NCBI GenBank assembly: GCA_039026755.1
Contig: JBCCLR010000102.1
Span: 1-12,517, forward strand
DNA length: 12,517 bases
Source: CAKZYD01 sp039026755
Lineage (GTDB): Bacteria; Pseudomonadota; Alphaproteobacteria; Sphingomonadales; CAKZYD01
Direction: 5' to 3'
Shown here: in pieces, positions 1 through 6,392 of the stretch
How the letters are laid out: each line of letters opens with the position of its first letter
How positions within the stretch are numbered: position 1 is the stretch's first letter
The notes under the pieces: model-generated
What the model was told of the DNA's origin: nothing
Database searches by the model: none
The model's input: only the letters and a program-made list of their open reading frames with translations
Program-made: the position numbers and the translations under genes

Positions 1-282
1 GAGCGCAGCGCGGCCTATGGCGCCAGCCCTTTCAGTCGCTAAGGTGCGCCCCGCTTCATCCTGCTCATTTAAAAACTTTTGATAATCAAAGCCAGCTTCA
101 GGATCGATGGCCATGACCTCTTGCGCTGTGGGCTTCTGCTGCTTTGCAAACAGCTCTTCTAGGCTCTCGCGGCGCTCAATGCCTTTCATAGCCTCTTGAA
201 GCTGCAATTGGCCCGTTCGGTTTTGCAGCCTACGGGCCTTGATGTTTTCCGCGTTTTGATAAACGCGTGCGAGGTCAACCAC
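1..282 (-). CDS. Probable virion/DNA-ejection protein, N-terminal part (runs off left edge)
   Basis: An open frame of 94 codons runs without a stop from a GTG at 282 to the window edge, so only the N-terminus is visible. The GTG follows a GGAG element (294-291) with an 8-nt spacer and lies 2 nt after the stop of the upstream ejection-protein gene, which supports this start. The visible protein begins MVDLARVYQNAENIKARRLQ and is largely helical, polar and rich in Gln, Glu, Arg and Ala, without a membrane segment. Position directly after the gp7-like gene matches the slot of P22 gp20/gp16 ejection proteins, so a virion protein expelled with the DNA is the best guess. That assignment is from gene order and composition only. 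I do not recognise a specific family. Confidence 0.72.
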   Translation of the reverse strand, partial: MVDLARVYQNAENIKARRLQNRTGQLQLQEAMKGIERRESLEELFAKQQKPTAQEVMAIDPEAGFDYQKFLNEQDEAGRTLATERAGAIGRAAL

Positions 283-284
283 TG

Positions 285-1016
285 CTATGTCTCCAGCAAG
301 GTCAAAAGGTTTTCAATCGTGCTGTTAATCGCGCCGCCGGTGTTTTGATAGCTGCTCGCTCGAGCGGCTCCGCTTGCCAATTCAGTATTGGCTATGCCCC
401 GGGCCGCTGCGGCGCCGAATTGACCGGTTTGCGCACCAGCAGTTTGCCCAAGACCGGCGAAGGTAGCTAGTCGATTGGCGTAGTTGTTAAACTCATCAGC
501 CGCTAAGCCATCGCCAAAGCGCTGCACAGCCTTCACGGCGCGTCCGCTATTCAGCAGCCCTCGAGACGCCGCAGAGCGTTCTACAGCCTTAATTCCTTCA
601 TCACGGCGAAACTCATAGCCAGGCGAGGTCTCAAACGTGCCCGCCTCGGTTAGCTGTTGCGTCGGCTCAGCGGGTTGATTGTAAACTTGCTGCAAGTTAA
701 AGCCGCGCGGAACGCCGCCAGGGAATTCTATTCCCCCAGGAATGGCATTGGTGACTTGAGGTTGCGCAGGCTCATCGACAGGACGTCGCACACCGTACAA
801 ATCTGCTAGCTGCAATAGAGCCTGCTCACCTACAGTACGAAATGGCGCAAGATCCTCGCGCGTAGTGTTGAACATGTACTCTTGAACTTCAGCTGCGCGA
901 TCTGCTGCAGCAACTTGAGCATCTGCGGCGCGGTTTCCGCTAATAACGGTGGCCGCACCTCCCGCAAGAGCGCCCGCGCCACCGACAATTGCAGCTGTGG
1001 TAGACCCTACTGCCAT
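285..1016 (-). CDS. Probable DNA-ejection (injection) protein, gp7-like position
   Basis: A 243-aa protein. Residues about 4-26 form an Ala/Gly-rich hydrophobic stretch (VGSTTAAIVGGAGALAGGAA), followed by an Ala-rich helical segment to about 70. A Pro-rich linker follows (about 78-125), then a conserved-looking block at 130-192 with SPGYEFRRDEG, AVERSAASRG, LNSGRAVKAVQRFGDGLA and the NNYANRLATFAGLGQTA type of repeat-like helix. This last block is typical of phage proteins annotated as DNA transfer, injection or tail proteins in podoviruses. The length is close to P22 gp7 (229 aa), and the slot in the operon is the same. The inferred role is a virion protein that enters the cell envelope with the DNA; the hydrophobic N-terminus suits membrane insertion. 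The ATG at 1016 overlaps the end of the acetyltransferase gene by 10 bp. Virion function is fairly sure; the exact role is inference. Confidence 0.85.
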   Translation of the reverse strand: MAVGSTTAAIVGGAGALAGGAATVISGNRAADAQVAAADRAAEVQEYMFNTTREDLAPFRTVGEQALLQLADLYGVRRPVDEPAQPQVTNAIPGGIEFPGGVPRGFNLQQVYNQPAEPTQQLTEAGTFETSPGYEFRRDEGIKAVERSAASRGLLNSGRAVKAVQRFGDGLAADEFNNYANRLATFAGLGQTAGAQTGQFGAAAARGIANTELASGAARASSYQNTGGAINSTIENLLTLLET

Positions 1017-1450
1017 CCATCAAACTCCAAGAAATAAGCACGCTCTCGCAACTTATAGCCTCGAGACTCAAAGACGCGCCCTAGCGCCCTATGCCTGAGG
1101 CCATGCAGAGACGACATATACAACCCAGAAACACCAATTTGACGCGCCCAGTCTTCAGCAGCATTAACAAGGTCAAACGCACTTTTAGCGCCTTTATCTG
1201 CCCACCAAAAAAGCTCTTGAGCCACTTTCAGGTTTTTATTGAACCATAAATTAACAGCGCAAACGCCAATCATTGCGGAGGCAGCCTCATTAACCAAAAT
1301 CGCGCTATCCGGCGATTCAATGAGTTTTTCGCCAAGCTCCGCGCACGTCTCAATGTCGTAAAAAGAACTGTCCCCGTAGGCCGCCTTTACAAACGATCTA
1401 GCCATAAAAAGAAGCGCCGGAATGTCGTCTATCGTCGCCTCGCGGATCAA
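1007..1450 (-). CDS. GNAT-family N-acetyltransferase (phage-encoded)
   Basis: A 147-aa protein with the shape of a single-domain GNAT enzyme: an N-terminal MIREATIDDIPALLFMA segment (beta1-alpha1), a central strand ILVNEAASAMIGVCAVNLWF, the motif A region near 80-105 (FWWADKGAKSAFDLVNAAED), and a C-terminal GRVFESRGYKLRERAYFLEF segment at 124-143 that resembles motif B. GNAT enzymes move an acetyl group from acetyl-CoA to an amine. The usual pyrophosphate-binding loop (Q/R-x-x-G-x-G/A) is degenerate here (KGAKSA, 86-91), so acyl-donor binding could be altered. The start is a TTG whose TTGA overlaps the preceding stop by 4 bp. There is no clear Shine-Dalgarno, so translation is probably coupled and low. 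Virion genes flank it on both sides. Its substrate is unknown; a virion or host protein is possible. Confidence 0.87.
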   Translation of the reverse strand: MIREATIDDIPALLFMARSFVKAAYGDSSFYDIETCAELGEKLIESPDSAILVNEAASAMIGVCAVNLWFNKNLKVAQELFWWADKGAKSAFDLVNAAEDWARQIGVSGLYMSSLHGLRHRALGRVFESRGYKLRERAYFLEFDGWQ

Positions 1451-1785
1451 TTCTGGATAGCGCCGCTGATGTTTAAGGAAAGCGTCGTTGCAGCGCTTGC
1501 TGAGGCCTGGATTGTGCCGTTGTTAGAAATAATTTTGCCGCTTAATTCTGTCGCATGATAGGTCTGCCCAGCAGGCACAAGCTTGTCCTTGATAATTAAG
1601 TTTGCATCGCTCGCAGACCCAGAAACGGGCACTAAGTGCAAATCAAACGTCGCGTCTGACGCTGATGTGTTTGTCACTGTCGCGTTATAAATGACAGATC
1701 GGCTTGATGCAGCCCCAGTGTAATAAGTGGCCACAGAAGTCGTGAGCTGCTGTCCGGCGTTAAACGGCCGTAAAGTGGTGGTCAT
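1447..1785 (-). CDS. Small beta-rich phage structural protein (function unknown)
   Basis: A 112-aa protein with no Cys. It is rich in Thr, Ser, Ala and Asn and alternates polar and hydrophobic residues through most of its length (for example SVIYNATVTNTSASDATFDL and TTLSLNISGAIQN), which predicts a compact beta-sandwich. Small proteins of this look occur beside tail, fibre or connector genes in many phages, so a minor virion component is likely. No catalytic motif is visible. The ATG start sits in an ATGA overlap with the stop of the upstream gene, which suggests coupled translation. I do not recognise a named family. Confidence 0.75.
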   Translation of the reverse strand: MTTTLRPFNAGQQLTTSVATYYTGAASSRSVIYNATVTNTSASDATFDLHLVPVSGSASDANLIIKDKLVPAGQTYHATELSGKIISNNGTIQASASAATTLSLNISGAIQN

Positions 1786-2357
1786 GTCACGCCCCCAATT
1801 TGACGCCAGCGCGTTGACGCCTCGTCGTAAAACACTTGTAAAAAACCGTTCTGCAAGAGGTCCGTATCAGTCGCAGCATTCAACAAGAACCTGTTGTCAG
1901 GATCGCTGGAAACGCTCTCATGCTCTATAGTGATGGGCTGCGACCCAACGTTTACAAGCGCAATTTTTTGAGCCGCAAAGCCTCGCTTTAAGCCTGTAAT
2001 GGCGCGGGCCAATTCTGCCGGGTCAAGCCTAACGATATCCGCATCAAGCAGTCCTCCTGGAAAGAAATCATCCTCTTGAACGTTTGCCAAAATGGCCGTT
2101 ATCGCAGTTGTTTTTCGGCTTTCAGTAAAAGTTTGAAAAACAGGACCGTGTTCTTGCGCGCTTAAAAACTCCAAAGAAATATCTTCTCTTTGGTGGTTGA
2201 TCTGCTCTGCTGCCTTAGCAAGATTTATTGCGTCGCTGCCAAGGCTGTCGCCTTCAAGCATTGAGGTCACGGACACAAAATAGCGGTACCACTCAGACGT
2301 GATGTTACCGTTTGGTTCAGATATCGGTGATGTCGGCGGATTAAGTCGTACAGTCAC
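1782..2357 (-). CDS. Phage virion protein downstream of the gp10-like gene (tail-needle slot)
   Basis: A 191-aa protein in three parts. The N-terminal segment has a WYRYFVSV motif (about 23-30), seen in many phage proteins at this locus. The middle (about 45-125) is predicted helical and polar. The C-terminal third (about 125-191) is a beta-rich domain with KIALVNVGSQPITIEHES, NRFLLNAATDTDL and VFYDEASTRWRQIG, a pattern common in small phage tail or fibre domains. In P22 the gene after gp10 is the tail needle gp26, so by position this could plug or decorate the tail. I see no long trimeric coiled coil, so homology to gp26 is not claimed. The start is GTG in a GTGA overlap with the upstream stop. 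Confidence 0.8.
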   Translation of the reverse strand: MTVRLNPPTSPISEPNGNITSEWYRYFVSVTSMLEGDSLGSDAINLAKAAEQINHQREDISLEFLSAQEHGPVFQTFTESRKTTAITAILANVQEDDFFPGGLLDADIVRLDPAELARAITGLKRGFAAQKIALVNVGSQPITIEHESVSSDPDNRFLLNAATDTDLLQNGFLQVFYDEASTRWRQIGGVT

Positions 2358-3712
2358 TCGATATCAGCGTCATAAGCAATAGACGCGCGCTGCACAGGAT
2401 CAGAAATCACCAGTTCAATTGTCATTTGGCGAAACTGCCCCAAATTGCGCCAGATGGCGCGCCGTAAACGGTCGCCGGTGCGCCCCAAAGATCGCCAAAG
2501 CTGTCTTGACCACGTGGCGCCGTAATCTCTGCTATAGCGCAGCATGATTTGCGGGTCTTGACCCTGCCCAAAAGAGCGCCCAACCCCGGTTTCGATATCA
2601 GCCTCGAAAGCCATTAGCGTGCGCAACGTGCGCCCAAAGTGAATTGGCGGCAGCTGAATACGCCAAATCATGGGGTTTTCATCGTCTAGAAACTCATCAA
2701 GAGACAGTTCATATAGCTTCCCGGTTCTAAAGCATCCCACAAGCTCAAAGCCCGCAAAGCGAACAAAGCCCTGCGCACGCCATTGCGGCAATTTATAGCT
2801 CTCACGAGCATGCCAGACGCCAGTTGCTACATCGAAAATACGTGTCCCTGCAGAACAAGACAAAACGTAAAATTCATGACCTTCTTGTCGATAGGTCCAG
2901 GCCACAAAGTCAGTAGCGCCTCGCAGCCAAAATTCTATGGCATGCGTTGATATACGGACTGGCGACGCCATACCTGCAATGCGAAACACGACGCCAGCTT
3001 CATCAAGCCAAAATATAGAATTATCAATTTTTACAAGAGTGTCTCGGCTTATAGCGCCGCGTTCAATAAACGCATTGCCTTGACGCTCAAACGGAAAGTC
3101 TAAGTTGCCGGAGTTGTACCAGACTTCAATGGTCTCTTCACCAATCAAATAGACATCGCGATGATCGACAACAATGCCGACAATGTCGTCTGGCGCTCCT
3201 TCTGCGGAAGCCACGTCTAAAGCGTCGTAGTTTTCACCATCAAGCAATCTCGAAACTTGAAAGCTACCTGCAGCGCTCCACAAAAAGTAGCCGTCAACAT
3301 AAGCCACACTGGTCACTGGCGATATCAAATCAGGATCAGTAATTTGCCCAAAGGTCGTAGCGGTCGCGATAAACCCTAGTCCGTTCGCTGCGATGGCCAC
3401 CTGAATGCCGTTAGAAGCCATTTGAGCAGGCCCAACGCCAGGAATAGCGCCTACTGCGTCAAAGGTTTTATCAGTGCGCACACGGTATAGCGCAGACCCG
3501 CTGACAAAGTACAAAACGCCGTGCGCCTTAATACTCCCGCGATATGGTCCGGTGCCAATTTCTACCCACGCTTTCAAACCAGGTGCCGCCGCTAAGCTTA
3601 AACGCTCTTTTGCGTCGCCTTCTTCAAACTGCGCAAAACAATTGACAGTCTCTGCGCCTGCAAACGGCCTAAACCGCCCTACAGATGACTGCAGTGCTTG
3701 CTCTAGGCGCAT
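2354..3712 (-). CDS. Packaged-DNA stabilisation protein, P22 gp10-like
   Basis: A 452-aa protein close to P22 gp10 in length (472 aa). Features of that family are visible: an N-terminal NCFAQFEEGD segment followed by an APGLKAW motif, then a long beta-propeller-like series of short strands (VAYVDGYFLW, VDHRDVYLIGEETIEVWYN, IDNSIFWLDEAGVVFRIAG, REGHEFYVLSC). The C-terminal segment has LRYSRDYGATWSRQLWRSLG, RRAIWRNLGQFRQMTIELVI and SDPVQRASIAYDADIE. In P22, gp10 binds below gp4 at the portal vertex, keeps packaged DNA in the head and forms the tail hub where the tailspikes attach. The ATG start overlaps the gp4-like gene by 10 bp. The adjacent gp4-like gene strengthens the call. The family assignment is from recognition of the sequence pattern. 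Confidence 0.93.
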   Translation of the reverse strand: MRLEQALQSSVGRFRPFAGAETVNCFAQFEEGDAKERLSLAAAPGLKAWVEIGTGPYRGSIKAHGVLYFVSGSALYRVRTDKTFDAVGAIPGVGPAQMASNGIQVAIAANGLGFIATATTFGQITDPDLISPVTSVAYVDGYFLWSAAGSFQVSRLLDGENYDALDVASAEGAPDDIVGIVVDHRDVYLIGEETIEVWYNSGNLDFPFERQGNAFIERGAISRDTLVKIDNSIFWLDEAGVVFRIAGMASPVRISTHAIEFWLRGATDFVAWTYRQEGHEFYVLSCSAGTRIFDVATGVWHARESYKLPQWRAQGFVRFAGFELVGCFRTGKLYELSLDEFLDDENPMIWRIQLPPIHFGRTLRTLMAFEADIETGVGRSFGQGQDPQIMLRYSRDYGATWSRQLWRSLGRTGDRLRRAIWRNLGQFRQMTIELVISDPVQRASIAYDADIE

Positions 3713-4371
3713 GGCTGCAGAAACACCGAAGCGGTGTCGCGATCTAACTTACGCACGTTCTCAACGGCTATAGCGGCGTCTTGTTTAAGTTCTAAACGAC
3801 GCTGAAGGTCAGACACTTGCTTCATGGCCAGTTTTGCTGCAAGGCTCAGTGTTAATGCTTCAAGCCATTCGGCAGGCACATCTGCCGTATTTGCGTTACT
3901 GTCGATGTCTTCAATCGACCGCACATAGGTATAGTTCAGCGTCATGGCCGTGGCGTTTGGGTTTTGCCACACATAAAGAACGCCAGTGCTTTGTTGCGGG
4001 TCATAATACCACTGCACCGGCAAGCCTTGAGACGTCTTGTTTGGTAGCGAAAAGTAGTCGTCGCGGCTCATTTCCGACATTGGTACTTCAGCATCACCAA
4101 TTTGGCGGCGCACACTCAAAATACGAAGCGGGCGCGGCGTCAGTGTATACGCTGATTGGCCCTGCACCATCGTCTCGGTACCCTCCGTCTTAAGCCACAA
4201 ACGCGGGTCAGCCTGCCATGCTTTTAAAATTAGATTTAGCGACCGTAGCCCGCGTGCCTCCATATCTGCAGTAATATCTTCGCCTTCTTGACCAATGCCG
4301 CACATTTCGAGCGCTTCTTGAACTATGAGCGCAGCGCTAAGGTCAAAATCAATTGAACCGCTTGTCGTCAT
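3703..4371 (-). CDS. Head-to-tail adaptor / tail accessory factor, P22 gp4-like
   Basis: A 222-aa mostly helical protein. The N-terminal half has SAALIVQEALEMCGIG and ARGLRSLNLILKAWQADPRLWLKTEGTETM, the pattern of the gp4-type connector family in which a helical pair precedes a LW.....T/S segment. It is followed by SAYTLTPRPLRILSVRR, a strand region with WYYDPQQSTGVLYVWQNPN, and a C-terminal helix (VPAEWLEALTLSLAAKLAM). In P22, gp4 binds as a ring under the portal after packaging and closes the head. P22 gp4 is 166 aa, so this copy is longer. The ATG start shares one base with the upstream stop (TAATG), so translation is almost certainly coupled. It sits directly before the gp10-like gene, as in P22. 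Confidence 0.9.
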   Translation of the reverse strand: MTTSGSIDFDLSAALIVQEALEMCGIGQEGEDITADMEARGLRSLNLILKAWQADPRLWLKTEGTETMVQGQSAYTLTPRPLRILSVRRQIGDAEVPMSEMSRDDYFSLPNKTSQGLPVQWYYDPQQSTGVLYVWQNPNATAMTLNYTYVRSIEDIDSNANTADVPAEWLEALTLSLAAKLAMKQVSDLQRRLELKQDAAIAVENVRKLDRDTASVFLQPCA

Positions 4372-4616
4372 TATAAATCCGATGGTTGGACTTCATTGGA
4401 GTCCACGAAAACAGGCGGGGGCTCAGCCCGTGGGTTAGGCACAGACGTGTTGTCCTTTTTGCCGCGCAGGAAGTCTTGTGGGTGCTGCTGATGGTCGGCA
4501 AAGCGCTTCCACACCCTGAGGCCCGTCCACTCAACAATGGTTTCTGAAGCGCGCACCTTATAGCCGCTGCGATCGCAATAAACCCAGTGGTCGCCGTGCT
4601 TATAGCCTTTAGTCAT
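4371..4616 (-). CDS. Small conserved phage protein between capsid and gp4-like genes
   Basis: An 81-aa hydrophilic protein with pattern MTKGYKHGDHWVYCDRSGYK near the N-terminus, then WTGLRVWKRFADHQQHPQDF and a Pro-rich acidic tail (NPRAEPPPVFVDSNEV). The combination of a short aromatic N-terminus, HPQDF, RGKKDN and a PxPRxEP tail is one I recognise from many small uncharacterised proteins located just after the capsid gene in podovirus-type and related phages. Its function is not known. It lacks a signal peptide or membrane segment. It overlaps the upstream gene by 8 bp and shares one base (TAATG) with the gp4-like gene, which supports it being expressed. Confidence 0.85.
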   Translation of the reverse strand: MTKGYKHGDHWVYCDRSGYKVRASETIVEWTGLRVWKRFADHQQHPQDFLRGKKDNTSVPNPRAEPPPVFVDSNEVQPSDL

Positions 4617-4842
4617 CTTGATTGATCATCGCGCGCAGAATTGCGTTTTTGCATAGCTCAGGCAAAACAAGCCCAGGCATGTCGCCGCATCGCCAAGACG
4701 ATATTGTTGTTTTTTCGTCGTCCCACACAACAAGCGCGTACCCGTTTAGATCTTTAGTGTGACGGACCGCGTATTTTGCGTCGCTAATCATATCGGAGCG
4801 CAAGGCCTTCTGCTTACGCTGCGCAACATTATTACGATGCAT
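4609..4842 (-). CDS. Small phage protein of unknown function after the capsid gene
   Basis: The stop is firm; the start is not. From the ATG at 4842 the protein is 77 aa: a basic, Arg/Lys/Gln-rich N-terminus (VAQRKQKALRSD), then DAKYAVRHTKDLNGYALVVW, an acidic DDEKTTISSWRCGDMPG stretch and a helical tail. The frame is open further upstream. It offers a GTG at 4863 (AAGG about 8 nt before it), an ATG at 4899 (20-bp overlap with the capsid gene), an ATG at 4941, and a TTG at 4971. The ATG at 4842 has no Shine-Dalgarno, because a GC-rich hairpin ends 8 nt before it. I do not recognise a named family. Its place between the capsid gene and the small gene at 4371-4616, with an 8-bp overlap, supports it being real. 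Confidence 0.72.
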   Translation of the reverse strand: MHRNNVAQRKQKALRSDMISDAKYAVRHTKDLNGYALVVWDDEKTTISSWRCGDMPGLVLPELCKNAILRAMINQDD

Positions 4843-4850
4843 TGTGAGGG

Positions 4851-4874
4851 AGGCGGGGGCCACGACCCCCGCCT
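4851..4874. terminator. GC-rich hairpin just after the capsid gene (terminator-like or mRNA-stabilising)
   Basis: A perfect 9-bp inverted repeat (AGGCGGGGG / CCCCCGCCT) with a 6-nt loop lies 5 nt after the TAA of the major capsid gene. On the operon (minus) strand it is not followed by a T-run, so it is not a standard intrinsic terminator there. It could be a partial terminator, an attenuator, or a 3'-end structure protecting capsid mRNA. On the plus strand the stem is followed by TTGATTT, a weak T-tract. If the next gene begins upstream of 4842, the stem lies inside coding sequence. Confidence 0.5.
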
Positions 4875-4879
4875 TTGAT

Positions 4880-5791
4880 TTACGCGCCTGGCGAGCCATA
4901 AAGTGCGCGAAAGTCTGTCCAGCCAAAACTGTAACGCTCATACCCTTTGTACTGAAGGTTCGATGTTGCAAAGTCGCTATCGTCGGTAAATTCAGCGGCA
5001 GTACGAGAAAACATCTTCATGCCATTCGGCGTGTTTGTGCGAACGAAGAACGCATCAGGATCAGTAAAATAATTATTTACTTTGATGCCTTGTGGAAACG
5101 CATTCATTGCCTTCAACGCATTGATATCATTGTTCTCCGTCCCGCTGCGCAGAGTGGATTTCAAGATACGTTCAGCGTTAAACATGTTGGCAGGCGCCAC
5201 ATGAAGCGACTGCGGTTTTAGCGAAATACGAAGGCCTTTAGAATTTTTGGCGTTCTCAATTTGAATGCACAAATCTTCTAAGGACGCCTCAGACAAATCA
5301 GCCGCTACCGCAAGCTCGTTTGACTGCGTTCCGTCCAAGGTCGGGTGCGCTGTTGAGAGAAGCTCAACACCATCACCACCCGGATAGGCTGAATTGAAAG
5401 CGCGGTTATAAACGTTGGCCGCAACATTCTCTTTCGTTTGACGAAAAGAGAACGCCAAGGCCTGCGCCCGTTGCGTGCCGCGCGCTTCATACAGATTGTC
5501 GTCAATCTCTTCACGCGTCACGATATAGCCGTAGCCATAGGCCACATGCGTATAGCGTGCAGTCGTGCCCTGCTGTTCGCCGCCAAAGGTCACAGAAGCA
5601 CCTTCGGCCTTGATCGGCGCAAGGCCAAACCCTGTCATTTCAACATCCTCTTCATACGCCATAGTAGACGTAAAGGTGTCGAACAAGTCGTTGCACTGAA
5701 GCGGGTGCTCGGTATACTCGCGCCCCCAAATGGCATTTAGGCCAGGCCACAAGAGCTTTGCGGCGCTGCCAGTTGTAATTACACCAGTCAT
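4880..5791 (-). CDS. Major capsid protein (Mu gpT-like)
   Basis: A 303-aa protein with the pattern of the Mu gpT-like major head family. Recognisable parts are an N-terminal GREYTEHPLQCNDLFDTF segment, an extended E-loop-like region with MTGFGLAPIKAEGASVTFGG, then YGYGYIVTREEIDDNLYEAR at 85-104. These are followed by the long helix RQTKENVAANVYNRAFNSAY and a LSTAHPTLDGTQSNEL segment. The C-terminal part has HVAPANMFNAERIL, TDPDAFFVRTN, then GMKMFSRTAAEFTDDSDFAT and YERYSFGWTDFRALYGSPG. It forms the HK97-fold shell. A strong AGGAG (5805-5801) stands 9 nt before the ATG and overlaps the stop of the decoration gene, so this is one of the best-initiated genes in the window, as expected for the most abundant virion protein. 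A 9-bp hairpin follows the stop. Confidence 0.94.
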   Translation of the reverse strand: MTGVITTGSAAKLLWPGLNAIWGREYTEHPLQCNDLFDTFTSTMAYEEDVEMTGFGLAPIKAEGASVTFGGEQQGTTARYTHVAYGYGYIVTREEIDDNLYEARGTQRAQALAFSFRQTKENVAANVYNRAFNSAYPGGDGVELLSTAHPTLDGTQSNELAVAADLSEASLEDLCIQIENAKNSKGLRISLKPQSLHVAPANMFNAERILKSTLRSGTENNDINALKAMNAFPQGIKVNNYFTDPDAFFVRTNTPNGMKMFSRTAAEFTDDSDFATSNLQYKGYERYSFGWTDFRALYGSPGA

Positions 5792-5800
5792 GTGATTGTT

Positions 5801-5805
5801 CTCCT
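5801..5805 (-). promoter_or_regulatory. Ribosome-binding site of the major capsid gene
   Basis: AGGAG on the minus strand, 9 nt before the ATG at 5791. It overlaps the stop codon of the decoration gene (TAGGAG), so capsid initiation may be fed by ribosomes terminating just upstream. Confidence 0.75.
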
Positions 5806-6364
5806 ACACGCCGACTGCGCTAGAGCGCTCATGCTCGTTGATGATGACCTCGACCTTGGCATTCGCGCCAATTTCATTGTCTTCTCGCTGAACAAAACCA
5901 ATAATGCGCAATTGAGCGGTTGCAGTGTCTGCACTGGAAGAGTCCAACTCAACGCCAGAAAGGCCTGTTATTGCGCTGCCTGTGCCGTTAACGATATCGG
6001 CGTTCAAGCCGACGTCATTAGCTACCAAGGCTCCGGTCGCATCCGACTGCACTTCGTAAACAACGTCTTTTGCAGTGCAAACATTCACATATCGCTCAGA
6101 GTTTGCTGGGCGATATGTTTCTGAGTCTCGGGTGACAGGCACAACCGATGTCACAACACCAAGGATGGTGCTGCCTATTCCCGCGCGCTGCACAGACGCT
6201 ACACCCCTTGCATCCGCGGAGCCCGCCGAGCGAACAGGATCGCCAACAAAAATTGCAGTGCTGTCAGAAGCGGGAACATAAAAGCGTTCGGTAGCCCCAG
6301 TATAGGGCGCACCGGACATGTACCGCACCGGCGTCAGGCCGGTCGGTGTGTCAGAATTAGCCAT
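5804..6364 (-). CDS. Capsid decoration / cement protein
   Basis: A 186-aa protein beginning MANSDTPTGLTPVRYMSGAP, followed by FYVPASDSTAIFVGDPVRSA. This start is very typical of the head decoration or stabilisation protein encoded immediately before the major capsid gene in many phages. The rest is Ala/Ser/Thr/Val-rich and predicted beta (VLGVVTSVVPVTR, RYVNVCTAKDVVYEVQSD, AQLRIIGFVQRE), ending in an EVIINEHE strand. Such proteins bind the outside of the mature shell and stabilise it after expansion. A GGAGGG (6375-6370) lies 5 nt before the ATG, the strongest ribosome-binding site in the window, in a 28-bp gap after the upstream gene. High expression is therefore expected. The call is from sequence pattern plus position. 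Confidence 0.88.
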   Translation of the reverse strand: MANSDTPTGLTPVRYMSGAPYTGATERFYVPASDSTAIFVGDPVRSAGSADARGVASVQRAGIGSTILGVVTSVVPVTRDSETYRPANSERYVNVCTAKDVVYEVQSDATGALVANDVGLNADIVNGTGSAITGLSGVELDSSSADTATAQLRIIGFVQREDNEIGANAKVEVIINEHERSSAVGV

Positions 6365-6369
6365 AATGG

Positions 6370-6375
6370 CCCTCC
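6370..6375 (-). promoter_or_regulatory. Strong ribosome-binding site of the decoration gene
   Basis: GGAGGG on the minus strand, 5 nt before the ATG at 6364. It lies in one of the few real intergenic gaps of the operon (6365-6392). I see no convincing -35/-10 pair in this gap. Confidence 0.75.
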
Positions 6376-6392
6376 ATTAATTGTGTTTGGGT

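Noticed and set aside
3474..3773. Plus-strand ORF of 99 codons over the gp10-like gene start
   Set aside because: It lies antisense to a recognised gene, has no ribosome-binding site and no recognisable domain. Most plus-strand frames here (such as 3834-4193, 4844-5221 and 7121-7459) are shadows of minus-strand genes.
2354..4371. T7-type tail tubular proteins A and B instead of gp4-like and gp10-like
   Set aside because: The 222-aa and 452-aa lengths and the visible sequence patterns fit the P22 gp4 and gp10 families. T7 gp12 is about 790 aa, far longer than the second protein.
6365..6392. Promoter in the gap before the decoration gene
   Set aside because: The 28-bp gap has a strong ribosome-binding site but no convincing -35/-10 pair on the minus strand.
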